From assembly GCA_017992075.1 (NCBI GenBank), contig JAGOPI010000004.1:1-49159 (forward strand): DNA of 49,159 bases, read 5' to 3'. How positions within the stretch are numbered: the stretch's first letter is position 1; the number at the start of each line of letters is the position of its first letter. The notes under the pieces were generated by a model that was not told the origin of the DNA, searched no databases, and saw only the letters and a list, made by a program, of their open reading frames with translations. This document shows, piece by piece, positions 10,041 through 18,898 of the stretch. The translations under genes were made by a program, and so were the position numbers. The DNA is from Candidatus Babeliales bacterium. GTDB taxonomy: Bacteria > Babelota > Babeliae > Babelales > Chromulinivoraceae.

Positions 10041-10071
10041 AAAAAACCCTGAAGTTTGATCTTTGGGGTTT
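10041..10071 (-). terminator. Hairpin terminator for the leftward small secreted gene
   Basis: An 11-pair stem (AAACCCTGAAG with CTTTGGGGTTT, two G-T pairs) encloses a 6-base loop. Read leftward it is followed by a T run (10041-10046), the form of an intrinsic terminator for the gene that starts at 10496; rightward it lacks a T run. Confidence 0.6.
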
Positions 10072-10094
10072 GTAGTGAGTAAATTTGTGAAATA

Positions 10095-10496
10095 TTATTC
10101 TGCGAAGATTTGTCCAAATTTTGCATGATGTAATTGCATATTCAATTGTTGATTGATCTGATTTTCCATGGTCATTAATGTTTTTAATAATTTTATATGG
10201 AATTGTTGATTTTCTTTATTTTGTTGTTTTGCTTGTGCAGACCCAGGCATGTACATTTGTGTGACAGGCCCATTTGGATGCTCGATAGAATAGTCATACA
10301 GTTGTGAAATTACTTTTAAATTGTCAGCCTGAATTTTTTTAATTTCTGCTGTTAATTCGTGCACGGTCATTGGTTTTATTTGTTTTACGGGTTGTCGTTT
10401 TACAAAACTTTGCATTTCCATTAACTCTGAGTTGTATATTGCATTGCTGATCATCAAGCAAAAAGCACTGAGCATTATTTGTTTTGAAATTTTCAT
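10095..10496 (-). CDS. Small secreted protein of unknown function
   Basis: The start at 10496 is preferred over an in-frame upstream start at 10538, because AGGAGAGGGG lies just before it and the protein then begins with a signal peptide (MKISKQIMLSAFCLMISNAI). The product is 133 residues. The mature part is Gln-, Met- and Asn-rich and looks helical (QQNKENQQFHIKLL, MENQINQQLNMQL). No family is recognised. It is convergent with priA, with a shared hairpin between them. Confidence 0.65.
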   Translation of the reverse strand: MKISKQIMLSAFCLMISNAIYNSELMEMQSFVKRQPVKQIKPMTVHELTAEIKKIQADNLKVISQLYDYSIEHPNGPVTQMYMPGSAQAKQQNKENQQFHIKLLKTLMTMENQINQQLNMQLHHAKFGQIFAE

Positions 10497-10646
10497 GAAC
10501 CCCTCTCCTTTTTTGGATGAATTATTTTTTTGCTGCAAAAATGCAGATTGTTTTCAGTTTGAAAAAAGAGGGAGGGGTAAATCAATATTTTGACGGAAAG
10601 CGTTTAATTTTTGTGAGCAGGAAAAGAAGTTTTGAATGAAAAAGTT

Positions 10647-11831
10647 TTAGTTTTCAATTTTGTGTACAAAATTGCCCCAGGATTTCCAATCAATCATCAT
10701 GCCAGGATTTCGTTGTTCCGAAATATCTCCAGCATAAGCAACGAACGTATGTGGTGCTTGAGACTGCCCCGTTAATTCTTGAAATTTAATAATCCCATCA
10801 AAATATTCATTGCGTATGGTCATACTTGATTTTATTTCAATAGGAACGAGTATATGTCCCTGATTGATTAAACAGTCGACCTCTATTCTACCATTTTTAT
10901 CACGCCAAAAATAAAGTGGAGGCTTGGTTCCTAATTGACCATATTGTTTAAATAAGTCTGCGATTAAAAAGTTTTCAAACAAATGTCCGTACATGTTGCT
11001 GTGAGATAAACTATTTGTATTTTTAATATCTAAAAGGGAACAAGCAATGCCCGTGTCATAAAAATAAAGTTTTGGTTGTTTTGTTACTCGTTTATTAAAA
11101 TTGACATGATATGGTTGCAGTAAAAAAACAATGTAACTTGCTTGTAAAATTGAAAGCCATCGGTCAGAAGTTTTGCTCGATATGCCGCAATTTACAGCTA
11201 AATCAGAAACATTGAGCAATTGTCCAACTCGACCAGCACAAAGTTGCATGAAGCGTTTAAATTCTAAAAGGTCGCCAACGTTACTTAATTGTCGAACATC
11301 TAGTTCAACATAAGAATGAATGTAGGATGGATAAAATTCATCTGCAGTAAAATTTTGTGTGTATAATCTTGGGTATCCACCTTGAATAATCATTGAATCA
11401 AGTTCAGAAATGAGTTTTGCTTGTTGTAATTCAGAAATTGAAAATGGAAGCATGGTTAAAATTCCAATGCGTCCTGCTAAAGATTCTGTGATTTGTTCAT
11501 TCATTAAAAAATTAGAAGATCCTGTAAGAACAAAATAACCAGGAAATTCATGCGTGTCTGAAAGATATTTTATGTGAGATAAAATTTGAGGAACATATTG
11601 AAATTCATCAATTATAATTCCGTGATCATTTTTATATTTTTTAAAAAACTTTTCAGGATCTTGAATTGCTTCTTGACGAACAAATTCTTGTTCGAAGCTT
11701 ATAAAAGTATGGCTTGGAAAGGTATGTTGTGCGAAAGTTGTTTTGCCTGATTGGCGAGGTCCTAAAATGGCAATTACCGGAAATTTAGTAAATTTTTTTA
11801 TATGATCTGCCATGAAGCGCTTGATAAACAT
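10647..11831 (-). CDS. AAA+ ATPase with DUF4143 C-terminal nuclease-like domain
   Basis: The 394-residue product has the AAA_14/DUF4143 architecture: Walker A GPRQSGKTT (about residues 24-32), Walker B GIIIDEFQ, and a winged-helix region (QLLNVSDLAVNCGISS). A C-terminal DUF4143 domain contains GHLFENFL and VDCLI...VPIEIKSS, which resembles a PD-(D/E)xK nuclease core. Proteins of this kind are common and often multicopy in host-associated and gut bacteria; their substrate is unknown. GGAG about 9 bases before the ATG is the ribosome site. A long inverted repeat lies 37-79 bases upstream and could be an operator. The gene is probably monocistronic. Confidence 0.9.
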   Translation of the reverse strand: MFIKRFMADHIKKFTKFPVIAILGPRQSGKTTFAQHTFPSHTFISFEQEFVRQEAIQDPEKFFKKYKNDHGIIIDEFQYVPQILSHIKYLSDTHEFPGYFVLTGSSNFLMNEQITESLAGRIGILTMLPFSISELQQAKLISELDSMIIQGGYPRLYTQNFTADEFYPSYIHSYVELDVRQLSNVGDLLEFKRFMQLCAGRVGQLLNVSDLAVNCGISSKTSDRWLSILQASYIVFLLQPYHVNFNKRVTKQPKLYFYDTGIACSLLDIKNTNSLSHSNMYGHLFENFLIADLFKQYGQLGTKPPLYFWRDKNGRIEVDCLINQGHILVPIEIKSSMTIRNEYFDGIIKFQELTGQSQAPHTFVAYAGDISEQRNPGMMIDWKSWGNFVHKIEN

Positions 11832-11867
11832 GGTTTAATACTCCGATTTGAAGAGGCTTTGAAATAG

Positions 11868-11909
11868 CTTTGTGCTATTTGATACGTCGATGTACAAAGT
11901 AGCACAAAG
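11868..11909. promoter_or_regulatory. 10-bp inverted repeat upstream of the AAA/DUF4143 gene
   Basis: CTTTGTGCTA (11868-11877) is repeated as its exact complement at 11900-11909, and the pairing continues inward with a few mismatches (TTTGATAC against GTACAAAG). It lies between orn and the AAA gene. With no T run on the leftward strand it is more likely an operator or RNA leader structure than a terminator. Confidence 0.5.
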
Positions 11910-11950
11910 TGAAATTTAAGTGCAAGAGTTTTTAAGGCAGATTTGAAAAA

Positions 11951-12496
11951 TTAAACTTTGATGTAATTTTCGCGATAAAATTTTAGTTCAGCAATTGATT
12001 CGTGAATATCATCCAATGCTCGATGTGTATTCTTTTTTTTAAATCCGACATCTTTTTTGCCGGTCCAACCAGAAAGCATAATTTTAAATGCTGTTACATC
12101 AACCACGCGATAGTGTAAATAATCAACGATTTCAGACATATCTTTTTTTAAAAAAAGTTTATCAAACCAGACCGTGTTGCCACACAGTGGCGCACTGTTT
12201 TTTGTACAATGTTCTTGAATAAATTTTAAAGTTTCTTGTTCAGCTTCTTCATGTGTGACAAAAGATTCTTGTATTTTTGTATAAAGTCCAGATTTTGTAT
12301 GTGTTTCAATGCACCATGGATTCATGCGTTCTAAAATATCATCTGTTTGATGAATGACTAAGTTTGGACCTGTTGCAATAATGTTTAAATTAGTGTCAGT
12401 AATAATTGATGCAATTTCAAGAATCGTATCATTATAATAATCAAGGCCGGTCATTTCAAGGTCAATCCAAACAAGTAAATTATTTTTTTGATCCAT
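11951..12496 (-). CDS. orn: Oligoribonuclease (DEDDh 3'-5' exoribonuclease)
   Basis: Orn degrades 2-5-nucleotide RNA fragments to mononucleotides. At 181 residues it has the usual length and the DEDDh residues in order: WIDLEMTGLD (Asp and Glu of motif I), the middle Asp in the VVDVTAFK region, and HRALDDI (His and Asp of motif III). The start ATG follows a purine-rich AAAGATAAC. It lies upstream of the AAA gene on the same strand with a 119-base spacer containing an inverted repeat, so the two are probably not one simple operon. Family assignment is secure. Confidence 0.95.
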   Translation of the reverse strand: MDQKNNLLVWIDLEMTGLDYYNDTILEIASIITDTNLNIIATGPNLVIHQTDDILERMNPWCIETHTKSGLYTKIQESFVTHEEAEQETLKFIQEHCTKNSAPLCGNTVWFDKLFLKKDMSEIVDYLHYRVVDVTAFKIMLSGWTGKKDVGFKKKNTHRALDDIHESIAELKFYRENYIKV

Positions 12497-12587
12497 AATG
12501 TTATCTTTCGCAATGATGAATTTGTCATTGACCTTAAAATTAAGCTAAAAAATCAAGATTGTCCATGTGGTGTTAAAGATTTTTTGT

Positions 12588-12968
12588 TTAGTTTTCTACC
12601 TTGAAGAGATCATCATCATTAACATCAGAATTTTGCAGATTTTGATTGTTTGGGTTGGATATTGATAAATTTAGCGTTGATGTTGCATCTTGTCTTGAAG
12701 TAAATGAACGATTAGCTGGGGTATAATTTCTATTGTGTGGAAATCGATTAATGTGTGGAAATCGGTCAATAGGTGTTTTGTCTATTTTTCCATGCTCATC
12801 TTCAAAATCAAACATTGATTTTTCTAAAAATTCTGGAAGAAAAGGAGATGATTGGTTTTCTGTGAGAGGTGAATTTAAATGATCATTAGTTTTTTGATAA
12901 GATCCAAAAATGATACTTTGAATAAAAACTGAACAGCAAAAAATAGACAATAAGAATTTTGAATTCAT
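12588..12968 (-). CDS. Small secreted Asn/Pro-rich protein with a short tandem repeat
   Basis: The 126-residue product starts with a signal peptide (FLLSIFCCSVFIQSIIFG, to about residue 22). The rest is low-complexity, rich in Asn, Ser, Pro and Asp, and probably disordered. Six residues are duplicated in tandem (IDRFPH then INRFPH), matching an 18-base direct repeat at about 12734-12768. AAGGAAAAATATTT precedes the ATG. No family is recognised; a secreted protein of this kind may be fast-evolving. It is divergent from the ligase gene. Confidence 0.6.
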   Translation of the reverse strand: MNSKFLLSIFCCSVFIQSIIFGSYQKTNDHLNSPLTENQSSPFLPEFLEKSMFDFEDEHGKIDKTPIDRFPHINRFPHNRNYTPANRSFTSRQDATSTLNLSISNPNNQNLQNSDVNDDDLFKVEN

Positions 12969-13121
12969 AAATATTTTTCCTTGAAAAAAGCCCCTAAGAT
13001 ATTAGTTTTTTTAGTATATTCTAAAATTGTTCTTTTGCAAAATAGGGATTTTTTGAAAAATAGAAATGATTTCTGTTAAACTGTGTTGTATTGCAAGGAT
13101 TATCAATTCTTAGGGGACGAA

Positions 13122-15311
13122 ATGATTAAAGTTGGTGTACTTTTCGGTGGTAAATCGATTGAACGAGAAGTTTCATTTAATTCTGGTCGTACAATTTGTG
13201 ATCATTTAGATTCAGAACTTTTTAAAATTATTCCTATTTTTCAAGCTGCAACTGGTGATTTATTTATTTTACCATGGTCTTTTTTGTATCGTGGAAAAAT
13301 TGCAGACTTTGAGCATCGTTTGGAAAAAGAAGCACAAAAAATTGTGTGGGATGAATTGCCATCACTCATTGATTTTATGTACATTGCAACGCATGGAAAA
13401 TATGCAGAAGATGGTCGTTTGCAAGCTATTTTAGAACTTTTAAAAATTCCGTATCTTGGTTCTAAAATATTTGCAAGCTCCTTGGGAATGAACAAAGCTT
13501 TGCATAATCATTTTTTAAAACTTCATAAAATTTTGGTTCCAAAAGGCTTTGATCTCATTGTTGAACAAATACAAAATTATGATCATAATTTTGTGCAAAA
13601 ATTATTTGAACAACATGGACTTTCTTTTCCCGTGATTGTCAAACCTGCAAATGAAGGATCAAGCTTTGGAGTATTTGCAGTTCATGATGTAAAAAATTTA
13701 GCATTAGCGCTGCGTAAAGCATGTTTTATTAGTGGTGATGTTGGGCAAAATGTTTTAGTGGAACAAAAAATTGAAGGCATGGAATTTTGTTGCATTGTGA
13801 TTACTGATTTAACAACAGGAGAATTGATTGCCTTGCCGCCAACTGAGGTTGTGCTATCTCAAGGTGTTGATGTTTTTGATTATCGACATAAATATATGCC
13901 AGGAGTTGCTACAAAACGCACTCCTCCGCTTTGCAGCGCTGAACAAATTAAAAAAATTCAAGATGTGTGCATTGCAACCATGCGCGCCCTTGAAATGACC
14001 AACATTGCCCGTTTTGATGGATTTTTAACATTGCAAGGTGAAGTGATTATTATTGATAGCAATACGCTTACGGGTATGGCGCCATCATCATTTTTATTTC
14101 GTCAAGCAGCTGAAATTGGAATGGGTCATGCAGAATTGATTAATCATTTGATTAAAACAGAATTAAAAAATTATCACATAAGTCGACAGGTGATTGAAAT
14201 GAATCATCAAAAAAAAGTTAAAGTTGCAGTTTTGTTTGGTGGTGCTTCAAATGAAAAAGAGATTTCACTTGAATCTGGGCGTAATGTTTGTTACAAATTA
14301 TCGCCTGAAAAATATGAAGTGATTCCTGTTTTTGTTGATAGCAATATGCAGTTACATCAAATTACACAAAATCTTTTAGTCTGTACTTCAACACAAGAAA
14401 TAAGATCACGATTGTCAGAAGCAACATTGATACCATGGTCATCTTTAAAGTCGATTGTTGACTTTGCGTTTTTAGCACTTCATGGTGGTCAGGGAGAAAA
14501 TGGAGTTGTACAAGGAACGCTTGAAATGCTTGAAATTCCGTATAACGGATCATCTATTTTTGCAAGTGCGTTATGCATGGATAAATTTAAAACAGGTCAA
14601 TTTTTGCAGGCACAAGGATTTGAGGTTCCGCAGGCATTTTTACTTGCTAAAAAAGATTTTGAAAACAAAAGTTTTGAACAATTAGATATGTTTTTACAGC
14701 AAATTAAATTTCATTGCATTGTCAAACCGCATGATGATGGTTGTAGTGTCATGGTTGCTGCGCCAAAAAATAAAAAAGAACTTTTTGAAATATTATCAAA
14801 AATTTTTGAACAAAAAGATTTTGCACTTATCGAAGAGCGTTTGAATGGTATGGAATTAACAGTTGGTGTTGTGGGAAATGCAAATCCGCGAGCAATGGCG
14901 CCAAGTCAAGCTGTTGCAAAAGGTGGCGTTTTATCGATTGAAGAAAAGTTTTTGCCCGGTGCTGGAGAAAATCAAACACCTGCTTTATTGCCAGCAGAAG
15001 ATATTTTGTTTGTACAGCGTGTCGTGCGTGATGCGTATATTGCAATTGGATGCGTCGGATACTCTCGCATCGATTGTTTTTTTCAAAATAATGAACAATC
15101 ACCAACGGGCAAAAAACGTGTGGTCATTTTAGAATTTAACACTCTTCCTGGACTTACGCCAGCAACCTGTTTGTTTCATCAAGCAGCAGAAGAAGGACTC
15201 AGGCCGATGCAGCTTTTAGATGAAATTATAGAGCTTGGATTTCAAGCACATCGTCATGATGGTGTTGTATCAGTTGATGCAATTTTGCAAAAACAACAAG
15301 AAGGTTTTTAA
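13122..15311 (+). CDS. ddl: Tandem fusion of two D-alanine-D-alanine ligase (ATP-grasp) modules
   Basis: Ddl joins two D-Ala residues for peptidoglycan precursors. A GTG at 13083 is in frame, but the ATG at 13122 is preceded by TAGGGGACGAA and starts exactly at the conserved strand (MIKVGVLFGGKS), giving 729 residues, about twice a normal Ddl. Module 1 (about 1-358) has HGKYAEDG, EGSSFGV, YRHKY, ARFDG and DSNTLTGMAPSS, where the usual Glu of E-x-N-T is Asp and PG is TG. Module 2 (about 364-729) has HGGQGENG, DDGCSVMV, EEKFLPGAG, SRIDC and EFNTLPGLTPAT, with a normal ENT-type motif but an altered serine loop. Each half is therefore diverged at different active-site positions. It ends 4 bases from the convergent amino-acid carrier gene. 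Confidence 0.93.
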   Translation: MIKVGVLFGGKSIEREVSFNSGRTICDHLDSELFKIIPIFQAATGDLFILPWSFLYRGKIADFEHRLEKEAQKIVWDELPSLIDFMYIATHGKYAEDGRLQAILELLKIPYLGSKIFASSLGMNKALHNHFLKLHKILVPKGFDLIVEQIQNYDHNFVQKLFEQHGLSFPVIVKPANEGSSFGVFAVHDVKNLALALRKACFISGDVGQNVLVEQKIEGMEFCCIVITDLTTGELIALPPTEVVLSQGVDVFDYRHKYMPGVATKRTPPLCSAEQIKKIQDVCIATMRALEMTNIARFDGFLTLQGEVIIIDSNTLTGMAPSSFLFRQAAEIGMGHAELINHLIKTELKNYHISRQVIEMNHQKKVKVAVLFGGASNEKEISLESGRNVCYKLSPEKYEVIPVFVDSNMQLHQITQNLLVCTSTQEIRSRLSEATLIPWSSLKSIVDFAFLALHGGQGENGVVQGTLEMLEIPYNGSSIFASALCMDKFKTGQFLQAQGFEVPQAFLLAKKDFENKSFEQLDMFLQQIKFHCIVKPHDDGCSVMVAAPKNKKELFEILSKIFEQKDFALIEERLNGMELTVGVVGNANPRAMAPSQAVAKGGVLSIEEKFLPGAGENQTPALLPAEDILFVQRVVRDAYIAIGCVGYSRIDCFFQNNEQSPTGKKRVVILEFNTLPGLTPATCLFHQAAEEGLRPMQLLDEIIELGFQAHRHDGVVSVDAILQKQQEGF

Positions 15312-15315
15312 ATTT

Positions 15316-16605
15316 TTAAGAAGTAAGCTCTTTTTTATGTTTTCGTGCCAATATGATTAGTCCAATCATGTTTGGCAATGCAATTATCGGTAGCAGTAAA
15401 TCTGCAATATTCCAGAGTGTTGGAGTATCAATTGTTGCTCCTAAAAAAATAATCAAACAAGCAAAACAAGAATAAAGCGGTAACCATCGATTATTAGTAA
15501 AAAAACCAAATGAACGACTTGCGTTAAAGCTGTTTCCTAGTGTTGCACCGATGATGCACATGGTTACCGTAAAAGTGATAGCAAATGGACCAAAGTTTGG
15601 CAAAGCTTTTGTAAAAGCTTGCAGTGCAAGTTTGTTTGAAATTTCACCTGTTTGCCAAACGTCAGTGATTAGTGCTACAAGGCCAGAAATAATGCATAAA
15701 AAAGTGTTCATAAAAATTGAATACATTCCTAAAATGCCTTGATGAATTGGTTGATCGGTATCAGAATAAGCGTGAGCAATTGCTGCAGTACCAACTCCAG
15801 CCTCAGTTGTGAATGCACCTTTAAAAATTCCTTGTCGAAGTCCCATTAAAGCTGATGATCCAATAAATCCACCAACTGCTGCAGTGGGACAACATGCATG
15901 AGCAAAAATTGAAGAAATTGCATTAACAAGAGCACCAAGGTCATGAAAAATTATAAAAAATGCAGAAAATAAATAAATGATAAACATTAATGGAACAACG
16001 CGTGATGCAAATTTACCAATTGTTTTTGTACCGCTCATAAGCATGCAAAAAACAAAACCAGCAAGAATTGCCCCAGTTGTTTGTGGAGTAATCCCATGAA
16101 ATTCATACGTTGCTGCTAAAGCTTTTGATTGTAGCGCTGACCATGATGAAAAAATAAAAATACTTAAAATGCCATACCAATTTGCCATCCATGGATGTAC
16201 TTGATATAAATATCCAGTTGGACCACCCATGATGGAACCATCAGATGCAAAACGTTTATATTTTACTGCAAAAACAACTTCGCAAAATTTAGTAACCGAT
16301 CCAAAAATTGCATAGATTGCCATCCAAAAAAGTGCTCCTGGACCACCAATTGAAATAGCGATTGCAGGAGTCAAAATATTTCCCATACCTAAACTGGTTG
16401 ACATTGCTGTGTATAATGCATGTAATGGGCTTAAAGTATTTGCTGTTGATTCTTGAGATTTTTTTAATTGAAGAATGCGAATAAATTCTTTAAATTTTTT
16501 AAATTGAGCAAAATTGGTCATGAATGATAAAATGATGCCAGTAATAAGCAATGTAAATGCGAATGGTATATCAATGATATGAATAAAATCTATTAATGTT
16601 AACAT
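15316..16605 (-). CDS. AGCS-family alanine/glycine:cation symporter
   Basis: This 429-residue polytopic membrane protein has about 10-11 hydrophobic segments. Family signatures are TAMSTSLGMGNILTPAIAI, GGPTGYLY and RQGIFKGAFTTEAGVGTAAIAH. AGCS carriers import alanine or glycine with Na+ or H+. It is convergent with the double Ddl gene (4 bases apart), so import of alanine for the cell wall is an attractive link, but convergence is not co-transcription. AAGGAACG lies before the ATG. The length is slightly short for the family (about 450-480), with a reduced N-terminus. Confidence 0.9.
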   Translation of the reverse strand: MLTLIDFIHIIDIPFAFTLLITGIILSFMTNFAQFKKFKEFIRILQLKKSQESTANTLSPLHALYTAMSTSLGMGNILTPAIAISIGGPGALFWMAIYAIFGSVTKFCEVVFAVKYKRFASDGSIMGGPTGYLYQVHPWMANWYGILSIFIFSSWSALQSKALAATYEFHGITPQTTGAILAGFVFCMLMSGTKTIGKFASRVVPLMFIIYLFSAFFIIFHDLGALVNAISSIFAHACCPTAAVGGFIGSSALMGLRQGIFKGAFTTEAGVGTAAIAHAYSDTDQPIHQGILGMYSIFMNTFLCIISGLVALITDVWQTGEISNKLALQAFTKALPNFGPFAITFTVTMCIIGATLGNSFNASRSFGFFTNNRWLPLYSCFACLIIFLGATIDTPTLWNIADLLLPIIALPNMIGLIILARKHKKELTS

Positions 16606-16698
16606 AAACGTTCCTTAATTTATCAAAAGAGCATTAAAATATATTACGCTTTGTTTTTGATGATTACAAAAAAAATATTTTTGCTAAAGTTTATAATT

Positions 16699-17469
16699 AT
16701 GAAGATACAAAAAATTGTTTTAATCTTTTTTTCTTGTTTGCTGATCGGTTTGATTGTTTATCAGATACGATTTGGTGAAACTATTAAAAATGAAAAAATT
16801 CTTGTAGTTGGTACATCGCTTGATTATCCGCCTTATGAATTTATTGACAGTAATACTCAAAAGCCTGCAGGACTTGATATTGATTTGGTAACTGAAATAG
16901 CACAAAGAATTGATAAAGATTTAGTTATTGAAGATAAACCATTCTCTTCTTTAATATTTGGACTTTTGACAAATGATGTTGATATGGTTGCCTCAGGAAT
17001 AAGTCCTACACCCCGTCGAGCAAAACTTGTTTCATTTTCAGAGTTATATTTAACAGCTATGCCTTTTGTGGTTGTGACAAAATCTGCACAATTGCAGCCA
17101 ATAAATATTGATGATTTAAAAGATAAAATTGTTGGTGTTAATACTGGATATGTTACTGATCTTTATATGACAAAAGAGTATCCTGATATTACTTTAGTTA
17201 AGCTTGATAGTCCTGCTGATTGTTTTATGGCTTTACAAATTGGAACGATTGATGCGTTTGTGACTTCACCGCATACTTTTAAAATATTTTTGGAAAATAT
17301 TTCAAATCCACAAGATTTTTTTATGATGCAGTTGCCAGGAACTGGAGAAATTTGTGCATTTGCCGTTGCAAAAAATAATGAAAAACTTTTAGTGCAAATT
17401 AATCAAGTGCTTGAAGCAATGCGTGTAGATGGTACGCTTGAAAAAATCAAACAAAAATGGGGCTTTTAA
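16699..17469 (+). CDS. Polar amino-acid ABC transporter, periplasmic substrate-binding protein
   Basis: This is an SBP_bac_3-type binding protein of 256 residues from the ATG at 16699; in-frame starts exist at 16651 (TTG) and 16660. Typical motifs are VGTSLDYPPYEF (start of lobe 1), GLDIDLVTEIAQRI, SGISPTPRRAKLVSFSELY and the C-terminal LEKIKQKWGF. The N-terminus is one hydrophobic segment without a usable lipobox cysteine, so it is either cleaved or membrane-anchored. Its stop codon is directly followed by the permease ATG, so it is the first gene of a three-gene operon. The ligand class (Glu/Gln, His, Arg or similar) cannot be settled by eye. Confidence 0.9.
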   Translation: MKIQKIVLIFFSCLLIGLIVYQIRFGETIKNEKILVVGTSLDYPPYEFIDSNTQKPAGLDIDLVTEIAQRIDKDLVIEDKPFSSLIFGLLTNDVDMVASGISPTPRRAKLVSFSELYLTAMPFVVVTKSAQLQPINIDDLKDKIVGVNTGYVTDLYMTKEYPDITLVKLDSPADCFMALQIGTIDAFVTSPHTFKIFLENISNPQDFFMMQLPGTGEICAFAVAKNNEKLLVQINQVLEAMRVDGTLEKIKQKWGF

Positions 17470-18129
17470 ATGATTAATATAGAAACAATTCAAGAATATG
17501 GACTGATGTTTTTGCATGGTGCAATAATGTCGCTTTACATAGCAATGTTAAGTTGTATGATTGGAATTTTTTTAGGAACCATTGCAGGAATTATTCTTGC
17601 AGGATCTTCAAAGATTTTAAAATTTTTAATTACCGCATATGTCACTATTATTCGCGGTACACCGATGTTAATTCAAGTTGCTGCAATGTATTTTATTTTA
17701 AATTATGTAGGAATTTTAATTTCTGCACTCAATTCAGCAATTATTTCAATTGGTTTAAACAGTGGTGCTTATTTGAGTCAAATTGTTTTGTCAGGAATTA
17801 AATCCGTTGGAAAAGGTCAAGTTGAAGCTGCAAAAGTTTTAGGATTTACAAAATATCAAATCATGCGACTTATAGTTTTGCCGCAAGCAATATGTACGAT
17901 GATTCCTGCCTTTGGAAATGAATTAGTAACGTTGGTTAAAGATTCAAGTTTGGCATCTACTATTGGTGTTTATGAATTGAGCAAGCAAGGGCAGATTATT
18001 TTATCTCATACATATGATGCACCAACCGTTTATTTTGCGGTAGGATTTATGTATTTAAGTATTACGTCAATTATAAGTTTATTGGTTTCAATGCTTGATA
18101 AAAAGTTGAATAAATATGCTCATCGTTAA
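17470..18129 (+). CDS. Polar amino-acid ABC transporter permease (HisM/GlnP family)
   Basis: This 219-residue inner-membrane permease has about five transmembrane segments. The N-terminal segment carries LHGAIMSLYIAMLSCMIGI, followed by the RGTPMLIQ signature. The EAA loop EAAKVLGFTKYQIMRLIVLPQA contacts the ATPase. The ATG abuts the stop codon of the binding-protein gene (TAAATG), indicating translational coupling, and the 3' end overlaps the ATPase gene by 14 bases. Only one permease gene is present, so the transporter is likely a homodimer in the membrane. Confidence 0.93.
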   Translation: MINIETIQEYGLMFLHGAIMSLYIAMLSCMIGIFLGTIAGIILAGSSKILKFLITAYVTIIRGTPMLIQVAAMYFILNYVGILISALNSAIISIGLNSGAYLSQIVLSGIKSVGKGQVEAAKVLGFTKYQIMRLIVLPQAICTMIPAFGNELVTLVKDSSLASTIGVYELSKQGQIILSHTYDAPTVYFAVGFMYLSITSIISLLVSMLDKKLNKYAHR

Positions 18130-18820
18130 AAATATTATAAAAAAATTTCACGGTAAAAAAATTATTGATGACATTTCGTTTGACGTTGCTCCAGGACAAA
18201 TCATTGTTCTTTTGGGGCAGTCTGGTGTTGGCAAATCAACAATGCTTCGCGTGTTGTCTAATTTAGAATCAATTGATGCAGGATCTATGATGCTTGATAA
18301 GCAATCTATTGATTTTTCTAAAGTTGGTATGGTTTTTCAAGATTTTAATCTTTTTGCTCATTTAACAGTTGAACAAAATTTAACATTACCATTAATAATG
18401 GTTGCAAAAAAAACAGAAAATGATGCAAAAAAAATTGTACATGAAATGTTGCAGCGTTTTGAAATGGATTCAAAAGCAACAAATTATCCTATATCGTTAT
18501 CGGGTGGTCAAAAGCAACGCGTTGCAATCGCTCGAGCATTGTGTATGAATCCAAAATTATTATGTTTAGATGAACCAACATCTGCACTTGATCCTCAACT
18601 AACCGAGCAAGTTGCACAAATTATTGCAGAGCTTGCGGCACAAAAAATAATGATTGTAATTGCAACACATGATATTGGTTTGTTGCAAAATTTAAATTGC
18701 ACGATTTATTTAATGGCGCATGGAAAAATTATTGAAACAGCAACGACAGCACAATTACAAAAATCTTTAGATTCTTTTGAGAAAATAAAAAATTTTATGC
18801 AAGGAAAAAGCTTAAGCTAA
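18116..18820 (+). CDS. glnQ: Polar amino-acid ABC transporter ATP-binding protein (GlnQ family)
   Basis: The 234-residue ATPase has Walker A GQSGVGKST (about residues 34-42), the Q-loop VFQDFNLF, the signature LSGGQKQRVAIARAL, Walker B LLCLDEPTSALDP and the switch His in IATHD. The order and length are normal for GlnQ/HisP-type subunits. It overlaps the permease by 14 bases and is the last gene of the operon. A separate promoter and small transcript candidate begin about 45 bases after its stop. Confidence 0.93.
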   Translation: MLIVKNIIKKFHGKKIIDDISFDVAPGQIIVLLGQSGVGKSTMLRVLSNLESIDAGSMMLDKQSIDFSKVGMVFQDFNLFAHLTVEQNLTLPLIMVAKKTENDAKKIVHEMLQRFEMDSKATNYPISLSGGQKQRVAIARALCMNPKLLCLDEPTSALDPQLTEQVAQIIAELAAQKIMIVIATHDIGLLQNLNCTIYLMAHGKIIETATTAQLQKSLDSFEKIKNFMQGKSLS

Positions 18821-18863
18821 TAGGGCTTTATGCTCGATTGCTTGATTGGATGCAAATTAGCTC

Positions 18864-18892
18864 TTGACATAGTTGTGTGCCCTTGTTACTAT
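18864..18892 (+). promoter_or_regulatory. Near-consensus sigma-70 promoter upstream of a small-RNA candidate
   Basis: TTGACA (18864-18869), a 17-base spacer and TACTAT (18887-18892) form a very good housekeeping promoter in a gene-free spacer. Transcription would begin near 18899 and meet the terminator at 18951-18984. Confidence 0.65.
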
Positions 18893-18898
18893 TTTGAC

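Noticed and set aside
14482-15132. Several open frames inside the double ligase gene on both strands
   Set aside because: They are shadows of a clearly conserved ATP-grasp coding sequence.
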